Assembly (NCBI GenBank): GCA_045603125.1
Contig: JAZULN010000043.1
Location: forward strand, 1-36,820
Origin: CAKSFT01 sp045603125
GTDB lineage: Bacteria > Bacillota > Clostridia > UBA1381
Length of the DNA: 36,820 bases
Reading direction: 5' to 3'
The notes below the pieces were generated by a model. It was given only the letters and a program-made list of their open reading frames with translations, searched no databases and was not told the origin of the DNA. Below, one piece after another: positions 7,908-15,938 of this stretch; positions within the stretch are counted from its first letter, which is position 1, and every line of letters begins with the position of its first letter. The translations under genes and the position numbers were made by a program.

Positions 7908-7937
7908 GAAGGAAAAATAAAAGTTTCAAGGGAATTA
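7908..7937 (+). promoter_or_regulatory. Sigma-H-type promoter of the spoIIA operon
   Basis: GAAGGAAAA (7908-7916), 12-base spacer, AGGGAATTA (7929-7937). Every position fits the known sigma-H consensus RnAGGAwww-N11/12-RnnGAATww. Start near 7944, then the AGGAGG site at 7960-7965. Confidence 0.85.
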
Positions 7938-7972
7938 ATAGGTTATAAGAAGAAAAAACAGGAGGAAAAACA

Positions 7973-8308
7973 ATGAACATAAGACTAATTGGGGACAAGC
8001 ACACCTTGCTTTGCTCTATTGATGGTGAGCTCGACCATCACCTTGCCGGGTCGGTTCGGGAAAGCATCGACCGAAAATTAAAAAGCACCAATGCGGTAAA
8101 TATTATCTTTGATTTTACCAAGGTGGGATTTATGGATAGCTCCGGTATTGGGGTTATTATGGGAAGGTATAAACTATCCAAAATGCTTGGCGGAAAAGTT
8201 ATAATTTATGGGGCAAAAAAGCAAACCAGACGCATAATAGAAATGTCGGGGATTGATAAAATCGTAAAGCTTTGCGATAAATTAGAGCAAGCTCTTGAAC
8301 TAATTTGA
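7973..8308 (+). CDS. spoIIAA: Anti-sigma F factor antagonist
   Basis: A 111-aa STAS-domain protein that, when unphosphorylated, binds SpoIIAB and releases sigma F in the forespore. The phosphorylation segment FMDSSGIG (residues 53-60) is intact; Ser57 aligns with the phosphorylated Ser58 of Bacillus subtilis. Length is close to the 117 aa of that protein. The ATG at 7973 follows AGGAGG. It is the first gene of the three-gene spoIIA operon and is driven by the sigma-H promoter and Spo0A boxes upstream. SpoIIE, its dedicated phosphatase, is not in the operon. Confidence 0.97.
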   Translation: MNIRLIGDKHTLLCSIDGELDHHLAGSVRESIDRKLKSTNAVNIIFDFTKVGFMDSSGIGVIMGRYKLSKMLGGKVIIYGAKKQTRRIIEMSGIDKIVKLCDKLEQALELI

Positions 8309-8326
8309 TGAATTGAGGTGATAAAG

Positions 8327-8746
8327 ATGGAAAATATAATGTGTCTGGAATTTATAAATAACTCAGAAAACGAAAGCTTTGCAAGAATGGTTGCCACCGC
8401 CTTTATAACTCCCCTAAATCCTACCTTAGAGGAAATTGTAGAGATCAAAACTGCAATATCCGAGGCGGTTACAAATGCAATTATTCATGGCTATGAAAAT
8501 AGCGTGGGGACAGTTCGAATGGAAGGAAAAATTTCAGGAAATACCATAGAATACATAATATCCGACAAAGGTCTTGGAATCAAAGATATCGAAAAAGCAA
8601 GAGAACCTCTATATACAGGAAAACCCGAGCTTGAACGCTCCGGTATGGGCTTTTCCATAATGGAAAGCTTTATGGATACCGTTGAGGTTTTAAGCACTGT
8701 AGGGCTCGGAACAACAGTAAAGATGACAAAGGTAATAGGCAAATGA
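8327..8746 (+). CDS. spoIIAB: Anti-sigma F factor, serine kinase
   Basis: A 139-aa GHKL-type kinase that phosphorylates SpoIIAA and holds sigma F inactive. The ATP-site motifs are clear: N-box EAVTNAIIHGY (Glu46, Asn50), G1 box DKGLGI (Asp80), and G2 box SGMGFSIME. The start is the ATG at 8327: GAGGTG lies 8 bases upstream, and the resulting N-terminus (MENIMCLEF) aligns with SpoIIAB of B. subtilis. A GTG at 8318 lies inside that ribosome site and is rejected. It begins 18 bases after spoIIAA and overlaps sigF by the 4 bases ATGA. Confidence 0.97.
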   Translation: MENIMCLEFINNSENESFARMVATAFITPLNPTLEEIVEIKTAISEAVTNAIIHGYENSVGTVRMEGKISGNTIEYIISDKGLGIKDIEKAREPLYTGKPELERSGMGFSIMESFMDTVEVLSTVGLGTTVKMTKVIGK

Positions 8747-9441
8747 GCGAAAACATTTTATTGCTGAAAAAAGCAAAAGATGGCGACAAATCGGCCGAGG
8801 ATGAGTTAATAGAAAAAAATATGGGGCTGGTTATTACTGTTGCAAAAAAATTCACAGGTCGGGGAATCGATTTTGAAGACCTGACTCAAGTCGGTGCCAT
8901 TGGGCTTATTAAGGCAGTAAAACGCTTTAATGACACCTTTGGTGTACAGTTTTCCACCTACGCCGTTCCTATGATTATGGGTGAAATCAGACGGTTTTTA
9001 AGAGATGACGGAATAATAAAAATAAGCCGCACAGTAAAGGAAAATGCAATAAAAGGATATCGTGCAGAGGAAATGCTCAGAAAAACACTAAAGCGTGACC
9101 CCACAATCAAGGAAATTTCTGCTGAATGTGGAATATTAGTTGAGGATTTAGTGGAAGCTTTTGATGCAACTACCATCCCCCAATCCATATACTATGAAAA
9201 CGAGGATTCCAATTTTTCAGAAAAATTAAAATCCCCAGATTGTGAAACCCAAATCATAAACAAGGTTTTAGTCAGCGGTCTTTTAGATAAACTGCAAACC
9301 CGCGAAAAGCAAATTATAGTTTTAAGATATTTTAAGGAAAAAACTCAGGCTCAGGTGGCAAAAATAATAGGTGTCTCTCAGGTTCAGATCTCAAGAATTG
9401 AAAAAAAAGCATTAGAAAAACTAAAAAAAATGGCTACATGA
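8743..9441 (+). CDS. sigF: RNA polymerase sigma-F factor
   Basis: The 232-aa sigma-70-family factor directs the first forespore-specific transcription. Region 2 contains DLTQVGAIGLIKAVKRF and GVQFSTYAVPMIMGEIRR; the C-terminal region 4 helix-turn-helix is AQVAKIIGVSQVQISRIE. It starts within the spoIIAB stop (ATGA), so the anti-sigma factor and the sigma factor are translated in a coupled way. No clear T-run terminator follows. Its last 8 bases overlap the end of a convergent small gene, so opposing transcription may cross here. Confidence 0.97.
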   Translation: MSENILLLKKAKDGDKSAEDELIEKNMGLVITVAKKFTGRGIDFEDLTQVGAIGLIKAVKRFNDTFGVQFSTYAVPMIMGEIRRFLRDDGIIKISRTVKENAIKGYRAEEMLRKTLKRDPTIKEISAECGILVEDLVEAFDATTIPQSIYYENEDSNFSEKLKSPDCETQIINKVLVSGLLDKLQTREKQIIVLRYFKEKTQAQVAKIIGVSQVQISRIEKKALEKLKKMAT

Positions 9442-9682
9442 ATTCGGCATGGGTTTCGTATACTTTTATGGTATAAATCTTCCCGGGATTTAGAGGAATA
9501 TAAATATTTAAAAAAGGCTTCGGGGAGTTATAGAAAAAATCAAAGCTCACGCTCCCCGAATCTACCGCAAAAACTTTGCTTTGTTTATTTTTAAAAATCA
9601 TTTCGGTTTTAATCCTGTCATCTTCAAAAACCGAAATATAGGGGAATTCTGTGTTATTTAAAAAAGAAACAAAAGAAATCAA
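9434..9682 (-). CDS. Small hypothetical protein convergent with sigF
   Basis: I do not recognise this 82-aa product. It is predicted mostly beta-strand (alternating hydrophobic runs such as LNIYIPLNPGKIYTIKVYE), with no signal peptide or membrane helix. The start is a TTG at 9682 with AAGGAG and GAGAGG upstream; a TTGCAC-17-CATAAT promoter (9720-9748) lies before it. Its 3' end overlaps the sigF 3' end by 8 bases. A 9-bp inverted repeat (9519-9527 with 9552-9560) lies inside it, which could instead mark the sigF mRNA 3' end, so its coding status is moderately certain. Confidence 0.5.
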   Translation of the reverse strand: MISFVSFLNNTEFPYISVFEDDRIKTEMIFKNKQSKVFAVDSGSVSFDFFYNSPKPFLNIYIPLNPGKIYTIKVYETHAEFM

Positions 9683-9719
9683 TCGCCATCCTCTCCTTGA
9701 AAATTTATTTTACTATTAT

Positions 9720-9748
9720 ATTATGAGAAGTTGACATAAAAAGTGCAA
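9720..9748 (-). promoter_or_regulatory. Promoter of the small gene convergent with sigF
   Basis: Reverse strand: TTGCAC (9748-9743), 17-base spacer, CATAAT (9725-9720). It partly overlaps the T-run of the ncRNA terminator. Confidence 0.6.
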
Positions 9749-9777
9749 AAAAATAAACCCCACGAAAACCGTGAAGC
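9747..9777 (-). terminator. Terminator of the 9.9-kb structured RNA
   Basis: Reverse strand: GCTTCACG (9777-9770) pairs with CGTGGGGT (9764-9757), 8 bp with three G-U pairs, followed by TTATTTTTTT. Confidence 0.8.
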
Positions 9778-9973
9778 AGGCCGTATTCTTACCTGTAAAT
9801 ACAGGTGGGTTACTTCCCGAAAACTTTACATGTCCACTGGCAGTCCCGAAGGAAAGGAGGCATATGCGCCGTTTTAACGGAGAAAAGAGTCCCTTATAAG
9901 AAGTGTTGGTAAAAATTAAGCCTTACCACGTGAGTCACAGGGTAAATTCCAAACTTAAAAATTAAGTTTTACT
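9747..9973 (-). ncRNA. Unidentified structured RNA, about 225 nt
   Basis: A reverse-strand transcription unit without a reading frame, from a TTGAAA-17-TATACT promoter (9980-10008) to an intrinsic terminator (9747-9777). It is rich in hairpins: AAACTTA/TAAGTTT at 9951-9969, CCGTT/AACGG near 9870-9880, a GGC/GCC stem at 9859-9870, and ACCTGT/ACAGGT at 9791-9806. GGGACT occurs twice (near 9886-9891 and 9842-9847) and TCGGGAAG once more. It is visibly more GC-rich than its flanks. I cannot match it to tmRNA, RNase P, SRP RNA or a known riboswitch. A 6S-type RNA or the raiA-type RNA of Clostridia are candidates by size and setting only. It is probably free-standing, since the next gene has its own promoter. 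Confidence 0.65.
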
Positions 9974-9979
9974 ATAGTT

Positions 9980-10008
9980 AGTATAACATAACTATTTTAG
10001 ATTTTCAA
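9980..10008 (-). promoter_or_regulatory. Promoter of the 9.9-kb structured RNA
   Basis: Reverse strand: TTGAAA (10008-10003), 17-base spacer, TATACT (9985-9980); start predicted near 9973. Confidence 0.75.
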
Positions 10009-10056
10009 GTACATTTTAATGAAGATAGCAATACATTTTCATTACAAAAATGTTAA

Positions 10057-10320
10057 TTATTCGTCTGCCATTTCCTCATCTCTTCTTAAAAATTCCTCAA
10101 AAGCAAGTTGAAGTTCAGCTTCGTCTTCGATCATAATAAGTTCAGGGTCGTCAGTATCAATTCCCGAAACCTTCATCAAAAGAACTTCGTCTGATTCTTC
10201 ATTATCCATAATCTCTAAAAGTGCAAAATATGTTTCATTGTTTAACTCAAAAACATCGATAGTTGCAAATTCAATCTGATTGCCTTGATCGTCTTCTAAA
10301 ATTATGATATTATCTTCCAT
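10057..10320 (-). CDS. DUF1292 domain protein
   Basis: An 87-aa, very acidic protein of the DUF1292 (YrzB-like) family, widespread in Firmicutes with no known function. The pattern of the family is clear: an N-terminal ILEDDQGNQIEF strand pair, then a YFALLE core, then LMKV and a C-terminal acidic helix (EAELQLAFEEFLRR). The start at 10320 follows GAGGTGA. In many Firmicutes this gene sits beside yrvK-type or alaS-region genes; here it stands alone behind a consensus promoter (10352-10380). Confidence 0.9.
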   Translation of the reverse strand: MEDNIIILEDDQGNQIEFATIDVFELNNETYFALLEIMDNEESDEVLLMKVSGIDTDDPELIMIEDEAELQLAFEEFLRRDEEMADE

Positions 10321-10351
10321 TTTTTCACCTCAAAAAATTTATTCTACTGTT

Positions 10352-10380
10352 ATTTTAATATACTTTTTAAAAATTGTCAA
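10352..10380 (-). promoter_or_regulatory. Promoter of the DUF1292 gene
   Basis: Reverse strand: TTGACA (10380-10375), 17-base spacer, TAAAAT (10357-10352). Confidence 0.8.
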
Positions 10381-10387
10381 CCAGGAT

Positions 10388-11560
10388 TTAAAAATAACTT
10401 ACCTTTATGCGTTTTCCCATCATTTTAAGACACCTTGACAATTCCTCCACCAGATTCATCTTAATATTAAAATTTATCGGTAAATCCGGGTTTTGGTGTG
10501 CCGGGTTTATTGCCCTTCCAACAAAGAAGTTTATGTCGGTTGCCTCTTCAAACAAAAGTCGCGAAATTAAAGCAGCACCATCCCTTTTAAAGCTCCACTC
10601 TTCATAAAGGGTATTTTTATCAAGATAGTCCTTTGCATATTCTACCACCTTATTTATGGTTATAACCCCCTCGGTTACAAGGTCAACCCCTTCGATATGA
10701 GAAATAGGCGGAATGTCGTCTCTTTCATAGTTAAAGCTTGTCTTTAGCGGTTTATTTAAGTATTTTGCCGCAATCGACGAGGTTGTGCCGCCCGAGATAA
10801 TATGTTTTCCTTCTTTCGAGAAAAATAGCGACATCATCCTGTCAGAATCATCACGATTATTGGGTGGGCCAAAAAGCAGGTTCATCGGCACTCTTCTTTT
10901 TATCTTCACAACGCACGCCGTTGCATCATCACCTGGCTTTTTATCATAGAGCTTATCACATTCGTCGATAAGAATTGTTGATAGTGTTTTTGCAGTAAAA
11001 CCGCTTGGGGCAATGGTTTCTAAAAACTTAATAATCTCTTCCCGCTTCCAGCCGAAATTATATTCTGCACCAATCCCAGCATGAGGACATCCGTCGCTCA
11101 TCCCGACAAATATATCGTCTTCTTTTAGCCTTATAGTGCTTTTATATATCTTTTTCCCATCAATGTTCATCTCGGTCTTAGGATAATCATAGTTTTCCCC
11201 ATCACGAATAATTATAACATGCGGATTATCGTATTGGATAATATCTGCTGTCTCGTTTTCCTTAAGATGTATTATGGTAAAAGTTGAATATGCAACTCCC
11301 CTTACCGAGCAAACTGGCAAGGTTTCGGCAATAGTCTTTACACAATCCTCAATATCCATCCCTGCCGCCATCATAGTCGATATAATTTTCGAGGTAAGGG
11401 TGGATAAAATACACGCTTTCACTCCACTTCCCAAACCGTCGGCAAGGACAATAACCATTGAATTTTCGTTTTGCTCCACAATGTCAATATGGTCACCGCA
11501 TAACTCCTCACCATAGTGGTTTATGCTGTTATAACCTATATCTGCACATAAATCATTCAT
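10388..11560 (-). CDS. SpoIIE/PP2C-type serine phosphatase paired with a sensory hydrogenase
   Basis: A soluble 390-aa protein. The first 220 residues form a SpoIIE-like PP2C domain with its metal-binding aspartates in VLADGLGSG, GMSDGC and PGDDATA. The C-terminal 170 residues (from about NLLFGPPNN) are a partner region seen in this subfamily. It lacks the membrane domain of the sporulation phosphatase SpoIIE. It overlaps the hydrogenase gene by 8 bases, so the two are translationally coupled; this pairing is known for the phosphatase-linked group C [FeFe] hydrogenases. The likely job is dephosphorylating an unknown anti-sigma antagonist or similar protein in response to the hydrogenase. A STAS-domain substrate such as SpoIIAA is conceivable but not shown. 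Confidence 0.9.
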   Translation of the reverse strand: MNDLCADIGYNSINHYGEELCGDHIDIVEQNENSMVIVLADGLGSGVKACILSTLTSKIISTMMAAGMDIEDCVKTIAETLPVCSVRGVAYSTFTIIHLKENETADIIQYDNPHVIIIRDGENYDYPKTEMNIDGKKIYKSTIRLKEDDIFVGMSDGCPHAGIGAEYNFGWKREEIIKFLETIAPSGFTAKTLSTILIDECDKLYDKKPGDDATACVVKIKRRVPMNLLFGPPNNRDDSDRMMSLFFSKEGKHIISGGTTSSIAAKYLNKPLKTSFNYERDDIPPISHIEGVDLVTEGVITINKVVEYAKDYLDKNTLYEEWSFKRDGAALISRLLFEEATDINFFVGRAINPAHQNPDLPINFNIKMNLVEELSRCLKMMGKRIKVSYF

Positions 11561-13229
11561 CCGAAATAGACTCCTTTAGCTTTGATAATGCAATCTTTGT
11601 TTCGGCTGCAGTCTCGCCTAAAAGTGATGCTATCTCCTGAACTATACGCATCTGCTTTTCAACCACCTTATCAGCAACCTCAACAGTCTGTCTGCTAATA
11701 TTTTCCTTCTTTTCCCGTTCCTTCTCTTCCTCAGTAACATCTCGCATAATACATATTAAAAGGCGAGAATCCTTATCATATACAATCGACTGCTCCACAT
11801 ATTTTTTGTATTCTGCCAAGTACACCTGTTGATCACGAAGGTCTAAACCTGTCATTTTAACATTGATAAAAGGCGTCGGGTCAAGGACTCTTACCACCAT
11901 ATCACCTAAAATGTCTCGGTCACTTCGGATGTTCATAATCCGCATAGCCGCATCGTTTATCTGCTGCACTTCTAAATCTTCATTCAAAACTATAAGTCCG
12001 TTTGGTGTGTTTTTTACTATAGTATCTGAAAAACTCTCGGCCTTATCCTTCAAAAATGGCAGACACATGGAAATCTCGGCTTTACCTTGAATAATCGCTG
12101 CCGCCTTTTCACGGCAGGTATTGTATCCGCAAGTGCCACAGTTTAGTTCATCGGACGGCTTAAATTTACCCATCTGCCTTAGCATACTGTTAATTTCTGA
12201 TTCCGACGGAGTAGATAGCCTATGTTCAATAACCTCAAATCCCTTTTTTAAAGCGTTACTATCCGGCATTTTAACCTCAAAATCTTTTTCTCCGGCGTAT
12301 CCTGAAACCGCCATATAATCCTTTATGGGCGAATGGCTGTATTTTTCCATTACAGGACCACCAACACAACTGCCAATGCACGCCGACATTTCAATAAAGC
12401 ACTTGTGAACCTTCCCCTCTTCGATATCCTTTAGAGCATAGATACAGTTTTCCACACCATCTATCGCCATATATGTAAATTGGTGGGAATCCTTGGACAT
12501 CGTCTTTAAGATGCCGCCCGTTGTTGGGAAGAATCTTGCTCTTGACTCCTCAGTCTTATCAAGCTCTCTTTCCAGCTCTATGTTTTCTTCCCTTAACCAA
12601 TTAGTCAGCTCTTCAAAGGTCAAAACTGCATCAACTATGCCTTCATAATGCTCTGCTTCGTCTTTTTTTGCAACGCATGGACCGATAAATACCGTCTTAC
12701 AGTTCGGATGCTCTTCCTTGATTTTTTTACAATGTGCCTGCATTGGCGACATAACATCTGCAAGGTACGGAAGAACATTTGGAAAATACTTCTGGATTAA
12801 AAGATTTACCGAATGACAACATGACGTTATTAAAATATCCCTGTCTTCTTCCTTTAAAATCCGCTCATACTCGGTCTTTACAATGGTAGCACCGATTGCG
12901 GTTTCCTCAACATCAAAAAAGCCCAGTTTTCTTAGTGCTCTCCTCATTGAATCTATCCCAACGCCCTCATAATTGGCTATAAATGACGGAGCTAACGATA
13001 CAATCACAGGCTCACCGCTTGATAAAAACACCTTCACCTTTTCCACTTCGTTTACTATCTCCTTGGCATTTTGGGGACATACAACAAAACACTGACCACA
13101 TAAAATACACTCATTCCCGATTATGTGTGCCTGATTTCCCGAAAAGCGAATAGCCTTAACAGGGCAATGCCTTATGCACTTATGACAGTTTTTGCAATTT
13201 GATTTTTTCAAGGTTAAACAATTAGGCAT
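11553..13229 (-). CDS. Sensory-type [FeFe] hydrogenase with PAS domain (group C-like)
   Basis: A 558-aa multidomain protein. Two [4Fe-4S] sites lie at Cys12/15/18/22 and Cys41/44/47/51. The H-cluster domain keeps its cysteines: TSCC (135-138), GPC (Cys185) and ACIGSC (Cys284, Cys288), but the catalytic consensus is altered (GPC for MPC, IGSC for PGGC). A further CxxC-x4-C...C iron-sulfur motif (Cys364/367/372/389) is followed by a PAS domain (about 400-500) and a C-terminal coiled-coil. This layout matches the HydS sensory hydrogenases, thought to sense hydrogen and not to make it. The neighbouring PP2C phosphatase is the probable output. It begins 21 bases after the glycosidase gene. Confidence 0.9.
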   Translation of the reverse strand: MPNCLTLKKSNCKNCHKCIRHCPVKAIRFSGNQAHIIGNECILCGQCFVVCPQNAKEIVNEVEKVKVFLSSGEPVIVSLAPSFIANYEGVGIDSMRRALRKLGFFDVEETAIGATIVKTEYERILKEEDRDILITSCCHSVNLLIQKYFPNVLPYLADVMSPMQAHCKKIKEEHPNCKTVFIGPCVAKKDEAEHYEGIVDAVLTFEELTNWLREENIELERELDKTEESRARFFPTTGGILKTMSKDSHQFTYMAIDGVENCIYALKDIEEGKVHKCFIEMSACIGSCVGGPVMEKYSHSPIKDYMAVSGYAGEKDFEVKMPDSNALKKGFEVIEHRLSTPSESEINSMLRQMGKFKPSDELNCGTCGYNTCREKAAAIIQGKAEISMCLPFLKDKAESFSDTIVKNTPNGLIVLNEDLEVQQINDAAMRIMNIRSDRDILGDMVVRVLDPTPFINVKMTGLDLRDQQVYLAEYKKYVEQSIVYDKDSRLLICIMRDVTEEEKEREKKENISRQTVEVADKVVEKQMRIVQEIASLLGETAAETKIALSKLKESISDE

Positions 13230-13250
13230 AATTATTCTATCCTTTCTATT

Positions 13251-15938
13251 TTATATGCTCATCTCAACAAAACAGTAGTTATCATCCCATTTAGGTTCCG
13301 GGCACCACACACATGGTTCTTTAAAGAATGATGCCGGCTCAACCCATGTAGCCTCACCTTCCGGAAGATGATGCGGTCCCATAAGATTTCTTAGGTTATT
13401 TGTAAGTGTGAATTTTACTTTTACTGTCCCCGTCACTCCAAAGTCACCCAAAGGCAGACGGTTATCGGTCAGCATAACTTTTTCCGTCCCTAAAATTTCA
13501 ACTTTTACCGCATTTACACCCTTCATTTCCAGTTCAAGAACCGGATTTTCACCACAAATTTCAATCTCACCCTCTAAGACCATCTCTCCTGCAAAGAAGG
13601 GATAACCCTGGCGTTCAATATTTTTTAAAGTTACCCGGTCTTTTGGCGTAGAAATCTTAAAATCACCAAAATATCTTTCGGCTCTGAGTCTTAAATTTTC
13701 CCACTCGCCATCGGTTTTAACGCTAAAGTCACCCAAAAGATATATCGGCTCAATTTCTATATCATAAACAAGCTTATTCTTCTCGCCCTCAAAAACCTTG
13801 GCTTTTTTAAGGTTTTCATAAAGGGTATCCGACTGAACAAAATCACAGTCAAAGGAAATCTTGTTCTTACCCTTTTTAATATATTTCTCAATAGATATTT
13901 TTCTGAAATTTTTATCAATTATAAATCCTTGCTCAACCTTTAAAATTTCATGGTCATTTACATAAATTTTGAAATTTTCCGGGTTTTCTACCACAAGAAA
14001 TAACTTTTTGGGGATATCCTCAATCGTAACGAAATAATCCTGATGGATTTTTACCAATCGCTCCAGTTTATTTGCCCTCTCCGATATGTTCAAAACATAC
14101 CCGTTTTTCTCCTCTAATTTACCGTCAAAATAATAGTCGCACATATCAAGGGTTAAAAGATTTTCAGAGCTTTTTATAATCTTAAATTCACCACTCGGGC
14201 AAATCAGGGTTGACGGCTCCTGATTTTTAACTATATAGTCCTTCCCGTCATCTATAACCATAAGACTTCCCCATGGTTCAAACTCATAGTCGGACGAGAA
14301 CTCCTCAAGCTCGCCTGTATAGATATTCATTTTTCTTCCCGAAACATTTATCTTGGAAAGCTTTCTATCCTCCGATGAATTTACAAAATAATGGGCAGTA
14401 AAATCCTCAAATTCTCGCTTTAGGTATGTAATGTCGGCTCTGTCAATAACCGGATTTTCGGCTAAATCCTCAACTTTGGAAATCACCCCGCCCGACATCT
14501 CAAATTCTTTTAGTAGCCTCTTGGTGTTTTCTAATAGAACATCTCCAACAGGGGTTATTATGGTACTATACCTTTGCATACCAATTATCATTTCACCATT
14601 TTCCACTCTCGCGTGTCGCTCCATAATAGTTTCATCACCCAAGTGGTAGGCAATATGTTTTCCTTCCAATTCAGCCATAACATTTAAAAGCTCGCTATTT
14701 AATTCGTCTAACCCCTCGTTTTTATCGTTATCAAACAAGGTCCACGCCGTAGTCTGGGGATGAATTAAAAGCACACGGGCGGTCTTTTTTCCATCCGCCA
14801 AAACCATACCAATTCGGGACAGGGCGTCGATAAGTTTTCCGTATTCTGACCACCACGGCTGTTGAATATACATTGCCGGTGGATAGTCACGTTTTCTCTG
14901 CCCTCTTATGGAATAGCCCTCTAAATGCTGACATAAAAGGTTTATTCCATGGACCATCTGCCATTCATAAATCCCCTTCAACTCTGCAAAGCTCACATTA
15001 TGCCCGCATAAACCAAAAGTTTCCGCTATAACAAATTCCTTACCCAACTGCTCAGCAACCGACGACACCTGCATAGGGGTAAGACAGTTAAATACAGGTC
15101 TTCCAAGCCAGTCCATACCGGGGTAATCAAAATATTCAAAATGAGGCATGCATGCACCGTTTGGGGTTAGCTGCTCAACTAAGCTCTCCTCCAAAACCAT
15201 ATGGCCTGTTAGCTTATATCCACATTCATGACACTTTTCATAAATCTGCTTTAAAAAGGCATCAGAAAAAAGGTCGGTCACAAGTTTCCAAAACTTCACT
15301 CTGGTATCTTTATAGTCCCTTATCGGCAAAAAGAGCTCCTCTAAATGCTCTAAAATGTCCTCATTATACCTCTTTTTATACTCGTCTTCGATTAAAAAAC
15401 TCCAGGGAATACCATCACGGGAAATCTGCGGTTCATCTGTGAAAAATCCGGTTAGACTGTTTTTATACCGCTCATAATACGGCTTATACGCAACCTCAAT
15501 AAACTCCTTGATCGCCTTTTTGTTCATTGTGTCAACGTAATATGGGTTTACATCAAAATAAAACCAGTGCTCGCCTGATTTTCCAATCACATTTTTTTCG
15601 GGTTTTTCATCCGACATTCTTATGTACTTTTGCTGATATTCAAGCCCCAAGTCGGTAACCTTACTGTTTCCAAACCCTGACGGCCAACCGTTTTCGTCAT
15701 ATGCCCAAGGGTACATCCCAAGTTCATCGGCCTTTTTTATTGACGCATCAACATTTTGAAACCATTCTTCCCCCATATACTCGGTCTTTAATCCGCCACG
15801 GGCGTGCATAAAAAAGCCGCCGATTCCGGCCTCATCCATCTTCTCTATCTGCCGGACTGTTTCGGGAACCTCTAATTTGTCATTCCAGCTCCAGAACGGT
15901 ATGGGACGATATTTTTTCGGAATATTTTTAAAGTCCAT
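13251..15938 (-). CDS. Glycoside hydrolase, GH106-like
   Basis: A large 895-aa cytoplasmic protein (no signal peptide). The N-terminus has the hallmark segments of the GH106 / related alpha-L-rhamnosidase-like group: PFWSWNDKLE, IGGFFMHARGGLKT, YDENGWPSGFG, and further on FFTDEPQIS. A TIM-barrel-type N-terminal part is followed by beta-rich domains with a final galactose-binding-like region. Substrate is unknown; rhamnose or related deoxysugar linkages of plant polysaccharides or glycosides are the family guess. Lack of a signal suggests it acts on imported oligosaccharides. It overlaps the thioesterase gene by 11 bases and is followed 21 bases later by the hydrogenase gene. Confidence 0.85.
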   Translation of the reverse strand: MDFKNIPKKYRPIPFWSWNDKLEVPETVRQIEKMDEAGIGGFFMHARGGLKTEYMGEEWFQNVDASIKKADELGMYPWAYDENGWPSGFGNSKVTDLGLEYQQKYIRMSDEKPEKNVIGKSGEHWFYFDVNPYYVDTMNKKAIKEFIEVAYKPYYERYKNSLTGFFTDEPQISRDGIPWSFLIEDEYKKRYNEDILEHLEELFLPIRDYKDTRVKFWKLVTDLFSDAFLKQIYEKCHECGYKLTGHMVLEESLVEQLTPNGACMPHFEYFDYPGMDWLGRPVFNCLTPMQVSSVAEQLGKEFVIAETFGLCGHNVSFAELKGIYEWQMVHGINLLCQHLEGYSIRGQRKRDYPPAMYIQQPWWSEYGKLIDALSRIGMVLADGKKTARVLLIHPQTTAWTLFDNDKNEGLDELNSELLNVMAELEGKHIAYHLGDETIMERHARVENGEMIIGMQRYSTIITPVGDVLLENTKRLLKEFEMSGGVISKVEDLAENPVIDRADITYLKREFEDFTAHYFVNSSEDRKLSKINVSGRKMNIYTGELEEFSSDYEFEPWGSLMVIDDGKDYIVKNQEPSTLICPSGEFKIIKSSENLLTLDMCDYYFDGKLEEKNGYVLNISERANKLERLVKIHQDYFVTIEDIPKKLFLVVENPENFKIYVNDHEILKVEQGFIIDKNFRKISIEKYIKKGKNKISFDCDFVQSDTLYENLKKAKVFEGEKNKLVYDIEIEPIYLLGDFSVKTDGEWENLRLRAERYFGDFKISTPKDRVTLKNIERQGYPFFAGEMVLEGEIEICGENPVLELEMKGVNAVKVEILGTEKVMLTDNRLPLGDFGVTGTVKVKFTLTNNLRNLMGPHHLPEGEATWVEPASFFKEPCVWCPEPKWDDNYCFVEMSI

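Noticed and set aside
8318..8326. GTG start for spoIIAB
   Set aside because: The GTG is inside the ribosome site; the ATG at 8327 aligns with known SpoIIAB.
9841..9870. Forward-strand CCCGAAGGAAAGGAGG resembling the SRP RNA tetraloop region
   Set aside because: The symmetric AGCAG loop is missing and the best promoter and terminator lie on the other strand.
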